This document shows positions 16,558-25,755 of a DNA stretch of 64,000 bases, one piece after another. The DNA lies in the NCBI RefSeq assembly GCF_001439915.1, contig NZ_LMBW01000012.1:599-64598 (forward strand), in the 5' to 3' direction. Position 1 is the first letter of the stretch. The number at the start of each line of letters is the position of its first letter. Below the pieces are notes generated by a model. It ran no database searches and had not been told where the DNA came from. It saw only the letters and a list, made by a program, of their open reading frames with translations. Source of the stretch: Fredinandcohnia humi. GTDB lineage: Bacteria; Bacillota; Bacilli; Bacillales; Bacillaceae_L. Both the position numbers and the translations under genes were made by a program.

Positions 16558-18096
16558 ATGATGGATGCACTAACAAACTTAACAAACGGGTTAATGTCTG
16601 CTTTTTCTTTTGAAATGTTATTGGTATGCTTTATAGGGGTTTTTATTGGACAGGTAACTGGGGTTCTCCCGGGAATTGGACCAACTGGTGCTATGGCTAT
16701 TCTTTTACCTTTAACTTTCGGAATGGATCCAGGAGCAGGTCTCATTATGCTAGCAGGGATTTATTATGGATCGATGTATGGGGGGGCCATTACTTCTATC
16801 CTCGTTAATTTACCAGGTGAAGCTGCCTCTTTAGTCACGACACTAGACGGGTATAAAATGGCAAGAAAAGGTCGGGCAGGTGCAGCTTTATCAATCGCGG
16901 CCATTGGTTCATGGGTTGCTGGTACACTCTCTATCGTAGGACTAATGTTTTTTGCACCGATTTTAGCGAATGCAGCACTTGCGTTTGGTCCACCAGAATT
17001 TTTTGCACTAGCGTTATTTGGATTGATCGTGTTAAGTAACTTAACGGGTGGATCCTTTGGAAGATCATTTTTAATGGTGATTATAGGATTAATGCTTAGT
17101 ACAATAGGGATTGATTTGGTAACGGGTGATGACCGCCTTACGTTTGGCGTATTGGAACTGTCAAGTGGAATCGATTTAGTACCAGTAGTTATGGGATTAT
17201 TTGGTCTGGCGGAGATTTTCTCTGTAGCTCTGGCACCTTATCAGAGCTCCAATCTTATTAAAGTCAAACTAAAAGATATGTATCCGAGTAAAAAAGAATC
17301 GAAAAGGTCCATATGGCCTATACTTAGAGGGACATTCGTAGGTTTTCCAATGGGATTATTGCCTGGTCCGGCTGGGTTTATGTCTACATTGATTTCCTAT
17401 AAATTAGAGAAGAAACTTTCTCGTCATCCCGATGAATTTGGAAAAGGAGCAATTGAAGGAGTTGCTGGACCTGAATCCGCCAATAATGCTGCTTCAACTA
17501 GTGCAATGATTCCATTTCTAGCACTAGGGTTCCCGTTTTCACCTCCAACCGCATTATTACTTGGGGGATTATTAGTTCATGGAATAAGCCCTGGTCCAAT
17601 GTTTATTTCTCAACATAGTGATTTATTTTGGTTAGTAGTAGCAAGTATGTATATCGGGAATGTAATGTTGCTTGGTTTAAATATTCCTCTTGTGGGAGTC
17701 TTTGCTTCTTTAACGAGAGTACCTGTTAAAATCCTTATGCCGATTATTACAGGCATTATGTTTATCGGTGCCTACAGCGTCAATAATAGCATTTTTGATT
17801 TATGGATTATGTTCATTTTCGGAATAGTTGGTTTTATCATGAAGTACTGTAATTTCGAACCAGCACCAATTGTTGTTGGACTGGTATTAGGAACACTTTT
17901 AGAAGAAGGTCTTCGTCAAGGATTGATGATGACAGAAGGGAATTTTCTTCAGTTTTTTGATAGACCGATAACAGCTACTTTATTAAGTATTTCCATCTTA
18001 ATTGTTATATGGGCTGTTTTTAGGAAAGCTATACCGTTAAAAAAGACTACTACGAACAATGAACAAGAAGATGACATTAATAGAAAGACATCATAA
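16558..18096 (+). CDS. Tripartite tricarboxylate transporter large permease TctA
   Basis: 512 residues with about twelve transmembrane stretches, the TctA family length. Family motifs are visible: GVLPGIGPTGAMAILLPLTF near residue 40, YYGSMYGGAITSILVNLPGE near 80-98, and GPESANNAASTSAMIPFLAL near 302-322. It forms the sodium- or proton-driven channel with TctB and accepts substrate from a TctC lipoprotein, here encoded at 6393-7451. Start ATG behind AGGGAGGG. A strong terminator follows at about 18164-18203, closing the operon. Specificity is unknown but should match the catabolic genes around it. Confidence 0.95.
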   Translation: MMDALTNLTNGLMSAFSFEMLLVCFIGVFIGQVTGVLPGIGPTGAMAILLPLTFGMDPGAGLIMLAGIYYGSMYGGAITSILVNLPGEAASLVTTLDGYKMARKGRAGAALSIAAIGSWVAGTLSIVGLMFFAPILANAALAFGPPEFFALALFGLIVLSNLTGGSFGRSFLMVIIGLMLSTIGIDLVTGDDRLTFGVLELSSGIDLVPVVMGLFGLAEIFSVALAPYQSSNLIKVKLKDMYPSKKESKRSIWPILRGTFVGFPMGLLPGPAGFMSTLISYKLEKKLSRHPDEFGKGAIEGVAGPESANNAASTSAMIPFLALGFPFSPPTALLLGGLLVHGISPGPMFISQHSDLFWLVVASMYIGNVMLLGLNIPLVGVFASLTRVPVKILMPIITGIMFIGAYSVNNSIFDLWIMFIFGIVGFIMKYCNFEPAPIVVGLVLGTLLEEGLRQGLMMTEGNFLQFFDRPITATLLSISILIVIWAVFRKAIPLKKTTTNNEQEDDINRKTS

Positions 18097-18163
18097 TCCC
18101 AGAAGCTTTACTTCTTAGTTAATAGCTTGCACAGAAAATGATGAAAAAAAGAGCTGACCCAAG

Positions 18164-18203
18164 GAGTCGTTAATAACGACTCTTTTGGTGTAAGTTTTTT
18201 TTA
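18164..18203 (+). terminator. Rho-independent terminator after tctBA
   Basis: The stem GAGTCGTT/AACGACTC (18164-18171 with 18175-18182) has a 3-base loop. A short U-run follows directly, with a second run of eight T about a dozen bases later. It separates tctBA from the dehydrogenase gene downstream. Confidence 0.8.
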
Positions 18204-18393
18204 TTTTGAAAAAAACATTCATATAGTGGGATACAATTTAAATATCTCTTCTCAAGCAGAAAGATATTTTAGCTATTCCATTGAGACGCTTAGGAACTCC
18301 TGAAGAATAGCAAATTCTATTCTATTTTTAGTAACAGTCCAATCAATGATGTAGCAATTGATATACTTTTGGAAAATATTGGAGGAAATGTTA

Positions 18394-19425
18394 GTGAAGG
18401 CATTACTGAAACAAAGTTTTGATGCTGAAGATGTGTTATTACAAGAATTAATGCAACCAGAACCTGGCCATGATGAAGTAGTTATTAAAGTTCAATATGC
18501 AGGTATTTGTGGAACTGATATGAAAATTTACGATGGTCATTATCATTCATATAAGAATCCATTAGTACTTGGACATGAATTCAGTGGTCAAGTAGTAAAC
18601 CTTGGGCTAGGGGTAAATGATTTGGCAATTGGAACCAATGTTGTTGCTCGAACTATTTTCTCATCTTGTGGAGAGTGTGAACTTTGTATAAAGGGAAGAG
18701 AAAACTTATGTAAGGAAAAAACAAGAATTGGTTTCGATCATGATGGTGTTTTTGCTGAATTTGTAAAAGTCCATAAAAATCAAATTCATATACTTCCTAA
18801 AGAAATTGATTTAGCAACTGCTGCGCTTATAGAACCTTTTACTGTAGTGGTCCACGCAATGAATGCGGTTACAATCAAACCGTCTGATGTTGTTCTTATT
18901 ATTGGTCCAGGTCCTATTGGACTTATGGCAGTGCTTCTTTGTAAAGCTTATGGTGCAACAGTAGTCGTATCTGGTCTAGAACATGATCGAAAGCGACTCA
19001 CATTAGCTAAAAAGTTAGGGGCTGATTTGGTTGTTGTTTCTGACGAACTTGATAACGGGGCAGGTGATTCACTATTAGCCTTAGCTGATGGTCAAGGACC
19101 CAATATAGTAATTGAGTGTACTGGTACCGCAGGTGGTGTAAATCAAGGATTAGAGTTATGTAGAAGAGCTGGTCAGTATGTGCAGATAGGTACAAGAAGT
19201 ACACCGGTAACGATTGATTTTATGAAAATAGCTTATAAAGAAATTCAAGTTACTGGAAGTATTGGACATACCAAACTTGATTGGGAAAATTCGCTACGTA
19301 TCGTAAAGGAAGGTAAAGTTGATTTTTCACTTCTAATTGACGAATTTTATGAGTTAGAGCAGTGGAAAGATGCTTTTGAAGCCTTTAAAAATAAAGAGCA
19401 AGTAAAGGTGCTATTCAAGTTATAG
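18394..19425 (+). CDS. Zinc-containing alcohol dehydrogenase (MDR superfamily)
   Basis: About 343 residues from the GTG at 18394, chosen because GGAGG lies 8 bases upstream; the reading frame also has an earlier ATG without a good site. The catalytic zinc ligands are in GICGTDMK and LGHEFSG. The structural zinc cluster is intact in CGECELCIKGRENLC. The nucleotide-binding stretch is IIGPGPIGLMAVLLCKAYGA. The pattern resembles threonine/sorbitol dehydrogenase-type enzymes that oxidise a secondary alcohol. A TPP enzyme gene follows 53 bases later, so the two may act in sequence. Confidence 0.9.
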   Translation: MKALLKQSFDAEDVLLQELMQPEPGHDEVVIKVQYAGICGTDMKIYDGHYHSYKNPLVLGHEFSGQVVNLGLGVNDLAIGTNVVARTIFSSCGECELCIKGRENLCKEKTRIGFDHDGVFAEFVKVHKNQIHILPKEIDLATAALIEPFTVVVHAMNAVTIKPSDVVLIIGPGPIGLMAVLLCKAYGATVVVSGLEHDRKRLTLAKKLGADLVVVSDELDNGAGDSLLALADGQGPNIVIECTGTAGGVNQGLELCRRAGQYVQIGTRSTPVTIDFMKIAYKEIQVTGSIGHTKLDWENSLRIVKEGKVDFSLLIDEFYELEQWKDAFEAFKNKEQVKVLFKL

Positions 19426-19478
19426 TTTATCAAAATATTAATTATTTAAAATAAAACGAACGTATAGGAGGAATTGTT

Positions 19479-21197
19479 ATGCAACGTCATGGAGGATATG
19501 TTTTAGCTGATACACTTATTAATCACGGAGTAACTCATGTTTTTGGAATGCCTGGAGGACAGGCAAACGCTTTTTATGATGCTTTATCACAACGTGAAGA
19601 TAAAATTACCCATATTTTGATTAGGGATGAAACAACTGCAGGTTTTGCTGCAGATGCATTTTCTAGAGTTTCGGGTCGCATTGGTGTTTGTGACGCTACT
19701 GTGGGTCCAGGTGCTACTAAATTTCCTTCTGGACTAATGGAAGCATATAATAGCTCAGTACCGGTTTTAGTAATTGTAAGTGATCATCCGCAAAACTCTG
19801 TATTGTTGCACCAATATGGACGTATTAGCCAAGGTGGAAACCAACTTGACATGTTAAAACCATTTGCAAAGGAAACATTTAATGTACCAAGTATTGAGAT
19901 GCTTTCTAAAGTTGTCTCTGCTGCTATTCATACAGCAGTTTCAGGTCGTCCGGGACCAGTTGTTGTGCAAATTCCTCAAGATGTTTTCATAGCGACAACA
20001 GAATTGGAACCGCTATCAGGCACTAGCCATTTCCCTAAATTTAGATGTTCTGCTCCTGAATCTGAGGTTGCTAAAGCAGTTCGATTACTTGCAACTGCGA
20101 AGAAACCTATTATTCTAGCGGGCGGAGGGGTACAAATCTCTCAAGCTTACGAGGAACTTAATCAATTATCAGATAACTATAGAATTCCTGTCGTAACAAC
20201 CTTAACTGGTAAGGGAAGTGTCCCTGAAACAAATGACTTATGTCTTGGTGTTTTAGGTGAATTAGGTAGTCCATGTGCAAAAGTGGTAGCTAATCAAGCT
20301 GATGTCATTCTAGCAATTGGATATAAACATTCCCAAAATAGCTCGTATCGTTGGAGTTGGCCAAGAGAAGATCAGAAACTAATTCACATCGATATAGATC
20401 CTGCTGAGTTTGGACGGATAATCAACGCAGATATTGCATTGTGGGGCGATGCGCGTGAAACTCTAAGACAAATTCTAGTTGAGTTAAAGAATCATCAGTT
20501 TGCAACCTCAAATGAATGGCAGAATACAGTCAAAGTTGAGAAAGAGAAGTGGTCACAAGTTCGTAATAGTGAGAACTATAGTAAGAATACTCCTATTTGG
20601 CCTCAAGCTGCAATTCAAGCCATCGTAGACCAATTAGGGGAAAATGATATTATTACCTGTGATGCAGGTTTTTCAAGCGGATGGGCAGGAGGATTCGTAG
20701 AATTAAAGAGACAAGGACGTAATATTATTCTTCCTCGTGGAGCGGCAGGATTAGGATCGTCCTTACCATTTGCACTCGGTGCCTCAATGGCAAAACCAGG
20801 TTCACGTATTATAGCTATCAGTGGGGATGGTGCATTTAGTTACATCGTTGGTGAACTAGCGACTTTAAAACAATTAAATTTACCAATCATCAATGTTGTC
20901 TTTAACAACTCAGTTTTATCTTGGTCAAAATGGACGCAACAACTGAATTTAGAAGGTAATAACCAATCAGTTGAGCTAGGAAGTTTTGAGTTTGGAACTA
21001 TTGCTAAAGGGTATGGAATGGTTGGTGAAAATGTAAGAAATATTGAAGATTTAGGCCCTATTTTAAAACGGGAACTTGAAGCTGACCGACCTAGCGTAAT
21101 AAATGTATATACTGATGAGTGGCAATCACCAACGATGCCTTATCGTCAAGCTATGAGTGAGAAAAAACAAGGTAAAATCACTAGCCTAGCTTATTAA
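19479..21197 (+). CDS. Thiamine pyrophosphate-dependent enzyme (acetolactate synthase-like), copy 2
   Basis: 572 residues with the same domain order as the TPP enzyme at 11392 but clearly diverged. The activating Glu is in LIRDETTAGFAADAFSR near residue 52. The central domain has ILAGGGVQISQ and TLTGKGSVPETND. The cofactor domain has RGAAGLGSSLPFALGAS and ISGDGAFSYIVGELAT, followed by VFNNSVL, the classic end of the TPP motif. Strong site AGGAGG. It is followed by a decayed aldehyde dehydrogenase gene, repeating the TPP-ALDH order seen earlier. It probably acts on a 2-oxo acid or acyloin-type intermediate. Confidence 0.88.
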   Translation: MQRHGGYVLADTLINHGVTHVFGMPGGQANAFYDALSQREDKITHILIRDETTAGFAADAFSRVSGRIGVCDATVGPGATKFPSGLMEAYNSSVPVLVIVSDHPQNSVLLHQYGRISQGGNQLDMLKPFAKETFNVPSIEMLSKVVSAAIHTAVSGRPGPVVVQIPQDVFIATTELEPLSGTSHFPKFRCSAPESEVAKAVRLLATAKKPIILAGGGVQISQAYEELNQLSDNYRIPVVTTLTGKGSVPETNDLCLGVLGELGSPCAKVVANQADVILAIGYKHSQNSSYRWSWPREDQKLIHIDIDPAEFGRIINADIALWGDARETLRQILVELKNHQFATSNEWQNTVKVEKEKWSQVRNSENYSKNTPIWPQAAIQAIVDQLGENDIITCDAGFSSGWAGGFVELKRQGRNIILPRGAAGLGSSLPFALGASMAKPGSRIIAISGDGAFSYIVGELATLKQLNLPIINVVFNNSVLSWSKWTQQLNLEGNNQSVELGSFEFGTIAKGYGMVGENVRNIEDLGPILKRELEADRPSVINVYTDEWQSPTMPYRQAMSEKKQGKITSLAY

Positions 21198-21228
21198 TAT
21201 AGCATTACCAAAAGGGGAGAGAAATTCA

Positions 21229-22099
21229 TGCTTGTTCAATCAAAAATTTTGTTTAACTATATCGGTGGAGAATGGATTGAAAGCTCTACTACTCCAACAC
21301 AGTCGGTATATAATCCAGCAACCGTGGAATTAATCGCAGAAGTACCTCTTTCTACAAAAGAAGATGTAGATTAAGCTGTGCAGGTTGCTAACGATACTTT
21401 TAAATCATGGTCACGGGTATCTGTGCCGAAAAGAGCACGTATTCTATTAAAGTATCATCAACTACTAGTAGAAAATTGGGATGAACTTGCTAAATTAATA
21501 ACAACGGAGAATGGAAAAAGTTTTACAAAAGCACATGGAGAGGTATTACGTGGAATAGAGTGTGTTGAATTCGCAGCAAGTGCTCCTACATTAATGATGG
21601 GAAAACAACTTCCGGATATCGCTAATAATATGGAGTCTGGTATGTAACGTTATCCAATTGGAGTAGTTGGTGGAATTACACCTTTTAATTTTCCAATGAT
21701 GGTACCTTGTTGGATGTTCCCGTTTGCAAATGCGTGCGGTAATACATTTGTATTAAAGCCATCAGAGTGCACTCCGCTATTAGCTAATCGACTTGCTGAG
21801 CTATTTGAAGAAGCTGGATTACCAAAAGGGGTTTTAAATATCATACATGGGGCTCATGATGTTGTAAACGGGCTTATAGAGCATAAACTGGTTAAGGCTA
21901 TTTCAATCGTAGGGTCACAGCCTGTAGCAGAGTATGTGTATATAAAGGGAACAGAAAACTTGAAGCGCGTTCAAGCATTAGCAGGCGCTAAAAATCACTC
22001 AATCGTGTTAAATGATGCAGACATTAAAGAATTTCAAGTGCAGCATTTGGTTCAGCAGTTGAGCTCTGTATGGCAGCCTCAGATGTAACTGTACAATAA
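21229..22099 (+). pseudogene. Aldehyde dehydrogenase (methylmalonate-semialdehyde dehydrogenase-like), decayed
   Basis: The first ATG (21229, behind GGGGAGAG) opens a normal N-terminus (NYIGGEWIES). The frame is cut by TAA at 21372, continues as AVQVANDTFKSWSRV to a second TAA at 21645 where MmsA-type enzymes read [17 protein letters not shown], and is frameshifted near 22040. In the new frame [14 protein letters not shown] resembles the catalytic-cysteine region (usually FGSAGERCMA), then stops at 22099. The C-terminal 40 percent, roughly 200 residues, is missing. Two nonsense changes, a frameshift and a truncation make sequencing error unlikely. Confidence 0.92.
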
Positions 22100-22183
22100 A
22101 GATGGATGGATATGCGTGTGAAGTGTCATAACATAAATTCCGGCTGAATTTAGATAGTAGTTTGATCTATTATAATAAAGGAT

Positions 22184-22224
22184 AACCTCCCTTTTGTAAA
22201 AATTATCTATATAAAAGGGAGGTT
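22184..22224 (+). terminator. Rho-independent terminator
   Basis: A 12-bp perfect stem (AACCTCCCTTTT with AAAAGGGAGGTT; 22184-22195 and 22213-22224) with a 17-base loop, followed by TAATTATTTG. It marks the downstream end of the catabolic island. Confidence 0.7.
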
Positions 22225-23463
22225 TAATTATTTGTTACCCTCTATATACTTCATTAATATTAAATTAATGGAAAAATCGTCTAATTCCATTAGAACAAAA
22301 AAATTGGCTTGGTACTCTCAATGATACGGCCTCGAACTCTTTTATTAGCATTATGCTAGCCAACTTTAATGAATGGAGCATCTCTGAATATAAAAAAGTG
22401 AAAAAATGTTTAGTAGAGAGTCCATAAAGTTTAACCCGCTCCTGGCAATGAGTCGAAGAATGGGTTTATTTGTGTTTTGCTAAGAACTTTCTAAGTCAAT
22501 CTAGAATTGATAGTTCCAGATTTAGGTAGAAAAGAAAGATAAAGATAAAGATTGTTCAAATAAAGCTCAAGTCCATGCAAAGAAAAAGAGATTCTTTTGC
22601 TAAACAGGAGCGGGTTTCTGTATTCAAAGGTATTAGCCATGTCTTACCTAAAAGATCGATTTGTTCTTATTGATTATACGAGTGGAAATTGATGCTACAA
22701 GGTAAAGGATGTCGCTCTTGAACATTAAACTCTCCTTCAGAATAAGTTTAAGCGGTACAGACAGAGGAAAAGTAAAGATAGCAAGCGTACCTACAAAATC
22801 TTCAGTGGATAATAATGAAGGCGTTAGAACATAGATTATCTGAAATAAGTTTAAGAGAAAGATTTTCTTCAGCAAAACTAGATTGAGTAACACTAATATT
22901 ACATAGTAGACTATTACTGCGCAATAATTAATTTCTTTTATGAACGAATGTCCTTTAATCGAGGTTTCATTTTATCGGTGTTAGGCTTTCAACAATCGAT
23001 CCAGATTGTGGAGAAAGAGTTCGTGGATTGGATTGTTATCAAATTAAAGTTTTGGGGGATTAATCGGAGTGAACCATACATAATAAATGAGATTTTTATA
23101 AGCTAGAGCAATTTTCAAAAGTGAAATCTAGATAGGACCTTTATGCTCGAATAAGACAATTACAAACTACCAAGGCTCAAAACAGAGGTAATAGAAGAAT
23201 TACATTTAGGAGTGGGAGAGTCATCATTAGATGGTTCTCTCGCTCCTAAATCGGTTTTGTTGGCTTTAAATTATGAATAAAAGTAATTTGAGTAAATTTT
23301 ATTATATTTAATGAATCTATAATGATATTATATAAGTGGATAATTTTCCCTATATTATTAGATAAAATTAGATTCAACAATTTAAATCAGAAGTCTATAT
23401 TGAATACTGTATTGTTTTGATTCTAAGTATTGCAATATAGGTATTTTAATTGGAGGTGGAATT
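22225..23463. other. Gene-free decayed region with one repeat copy
   Basis: About 1.2 kb with stops in all frames and no ORF that I can support. It includes a repeat copy at 22904-23020 that has a partner beyond the Gabija-like genes. The remainder looks like degraded mobile or accessory DNA, but I recognise no specific transposase. Confidence 0.45.
22904..23020 (+). repeat. Diverged direct repeat, copy A
   Basis: Shares an ordered set of blocks with 29704-29820: TAGTAGACT, ACTGCG, GTCCTTTAA, GGTTT, TAGGNTTTTCAACAATC and ATTGNGGAG. The two copies flank the GTPase gene and the Gabija-like genes in the same orientation. Confidence 0.5.
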
Positions 23464-24768
23464 ATGAATAGTAGAGAGACTTTAGAAAAAAGATTGCAAC
23501 AAATTACAGATACGATGGACGCTGTGGAAGAATTTATTAATGGGTTAGATTTTGCTATCCCGAAAAAATCGAAAGATTTAGTGATTAATGCTTTAAAATC
23601 AGATGAGATTACTAGTATTATGGAAGGAATCAAAGAAAGAAGACCCCCTAGATTAGTTATAATGGGGCGCACAGGTGTAGGAAAAAGCAGCCTTATTAAT
23701 GCCATATTTGGTGAATATTTAGCGGAGACTAGTGCCGTAGAGGTTGGTACTAAAAATTCTCAAATATTTCAATATAAAAAGAATGATGAAGTAATATTTG
23801 AAATTATTGATACTAGAGGCATTAAAGAAAATTTAAATGCATTATCAAGTACAGCTGAAGAAGATTTAAAAAATGTAATTGAAGAATTTGAACCAGATGC
23901 CTTTTTATTATTAACCAATGGTGCTGATAGATCTACCTTAAGAGAAGATGCTGTGTATCTTAAAGAAGTTTATAGTAGTCTAGAAATAACTGTCCCTTTA
24001 GTTACAGTTATTACACGAATAGATGATATAGAGCCAGCTAGAATTAAGGAACCAACAAGATATACTCAAAAGAAAAAAGATAGCATTGGAATAAAAGAGC
24101 AACAGGTTAGTCAAGTATTAGAAGAAGTAGGATTATCAGATACTTTTATAGTACCAGTTTCTTCATATATTGAATGGAATCATGAAGACCCGGAATCTTT
24201 GTCTCCAGAAGAGCGTGCGGAACTAGTGATTGAATTTGATGGAAGATACAATATTGATAAGTTGATAAACTTTTTAGAGGAAAACATTGACTTTCGTGCC
24301 GCTGTATATTTAATGTTAAACAACAAACTTGATATAGCTATTGAGAAAATTGCAAATAAGTTTGTCAAAGTGTTTTCAACAGCAAGTGCAGGTGTGGCAA
24401 TTACTCCGATACCAGCAAGTGATATTGTAGTTCTAATACCTATACAGATAGTTGAAGTTACTCTTATAGCTTATCTAAGTGGACAAAAGATAGATAGTAA
24501 GATGGCGAGAGAATTTATTCTTTCGTTAGGAGGAGTAGCTTTGTTTGGTTTAGGATTGAGATTTGTTGCTCAACAAGGTGTGAAATTTTTAAATGTATTA
24601 ATACCAGGTTCAGGATCTGCTATCAGTAGTACAATAGCTTATTCAGGAACTTATGCAGTAGGTAAAGCAGCAATAGCTTACTATATAGATGGAAAAACAA
24701 AAGAACAAGCAAAGAAAGAAATGGAAGAAGCAAAAAAAGAAGATCAGTTCCAATATAACCTCACTTAG
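23464..24768 (+). CDS. Dynamin-/Era-like GTPase with C-terminal DUF697-type membrane domain
   Basis: 434 residues. The G1 motif GRTGVGKSS starts at residue 68, G3 is IIDTRGIKE near 118, and G4 is TRID near 183. The last 140 residues contain ITPIPASDIVVLIPIQIVEV and a long hydrophobic helix pair, as in YcjF/DUF697 proteins; the tail is a charged KEQAKKEMEEAKKE helix. Strong site TTGGAGGTGG. It stands alone with a terminator behind it, at the edge of a region holding several candidate defence genes. GTPases with such membrane tails occur in stress and some phage-defence settings; a defence role here is inference from context. Confidence 0.8.
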   Translation: MNSRETLEKRLQQITDTMDAVEEFINGLDFAIPKKSKDLVINALKSDEITSIMEGIKERRPPRLVIMGRTGVGKSSLINAIFGEYLAETSAVEVGTKNSQIFQYKKNDEVIFEIIDTRGIKENLNALSSTAEEDLKNVIEEFEPDAFLLLTNGADRSTLREDAVYLKEVYSSLEITVPLVTVITRIDDIEPARIKEPTRYTQKKKDSIGIKEQQVSQVLEEVGLSDTFIVPVSSYIEWNHEDPESLSPEERAELVIEFDGRYNIDKLINFLEENIDFRAAVYLMLNNKLDIAIEKIANKFVKVFSTASAGVAITPIPASDIVVLIPIQIVEVTLIAYLSGQKIDSKMAREFILSLGGVALFGLGLRFVAQQGVKFLNVLIPGSGSAISSTIAYSGTYAVGKAAIAYYIDGKTKEQAKKEMEEAKKEDQFQYNLT

Positions 24769-24825
24769 ATGCGTTACGGTGAACCGTAACATTAATAACA
24801 TTTAAAATAATGTTCTTCTACAATC

Positions 24826-24861
24826 GGCGCGTTTATTTCATAACGCGTCTTTTTATTATTT
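24826..24861 (+). terminator. Rho-independent terminator (shared type)
   Basis: A GCGCGTT/AACGCGTC-type stem around TATTTCAT, followed by TTTTTATT. The sequence GCGTTTATTTCATAACG is also present at 33607-33623 behind another accessory gene, so the two terminators are copies of one module. Confidence 0.65.
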
Positions 24862-25755
24862 AGGGTGTTAATTTTGATTCAGCGACAAAAAAACCAGAAC
24901 TATTTGCTTCGCATTACAACGATACTACGCATTCAAATCAAAGCTATTCGTGCTAACTTTGCGAAAGGGGAAAGCGCGAATTTATTAAAAAAAAAATAGT
25001 AATTGCTCGGTTCAAATAGAACTGAGCTACTTTTATTCTATTTCCTTATTAAATATCCGCTTCTAAAATAACATCGTTTATTTTTTTCCCTCCTTAGTAA
25101 TGCTAACCAATCTCATAAACAGGCAATTCCCGAATAAAGTATGATGGTTCTTATAACATGGATTATATGAAATAAAATATACTAAATTTTATCCCTCAGA
25201 GTCTTCCCATAAAAGATAATAACTTTTATGCTCTAAAATGTAGTCAAAAATAACCACTCCGGACATTGACCCTGCTTTTCTAATATTTTTTAGAATCTAG
25301 CGAAAAGGCTGGTATAAGTAAGTTGTACCCGCATATTAAGCTTTAAGCAAACGTTCTTTTTTGCTCCTCTCGCAATGATTGATGAAAGTTTAGCCAATTC
25401 ATTAAAAAACTGGATTATTCTATATGTGAAATAAGTTAATAGAACTTATGGAGGTTAATGGACAGTTGGAGAATTATTGAATTGTTATGGGAAGTTAAAA
25501 GCTTATAGAAGATTATTAATGCTTGCTTTATTCTAAGTAGTGTGATAAATCGACGATTTTTAATAACTATCAAAACGCAAAAGATTGTTAATTAAATAGA
25601 ATAAAAGTTAAAAGTAAAATGTTTATATACTAACAATTAAATCTAATCCTCCTAATAGGAGACAGAATAATTTAATGATGAGAAAATGAAAAATTCCATT
25701 TAATAAGCCCAAAGTAAATATTTGTAATATAATGATTTTAAAAGGGGGAGATACG
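24862..25755. other. Gene-free decayed region between GTPase and Gabija-like genes
   Basis: About 0.9 kb with no intact gene. It contains a hairpin (GCTCGGTTC/GAACTGAGC, 25005-25028) that matches the one at 36-63, a shared GTTCTTATAACAT block near 25150, and a short reverse-strand coding remnant at 25189-25303. The stretch TTACAACGATACTA near 24913 recurs near 33693. Confidence 0.45.
25189..25303 (-). pseudogene. Possible 3' remnant of an unknown gene
   Basis: The minus strand reads SMSGVVIFDYILEHKSYY then LLWEDSEG and a stop, a protein-like composition in an otherwise broken region. There is no start and no upstream continuation beyond about 38 codons. I do not recognise the family. Confidence 0.25.

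Noticed and set aside
22300-23100. Insertion sequence in the decayed region
   Set aside because: No transposase frame, terminal inverted repeats or target duplication could be identified.
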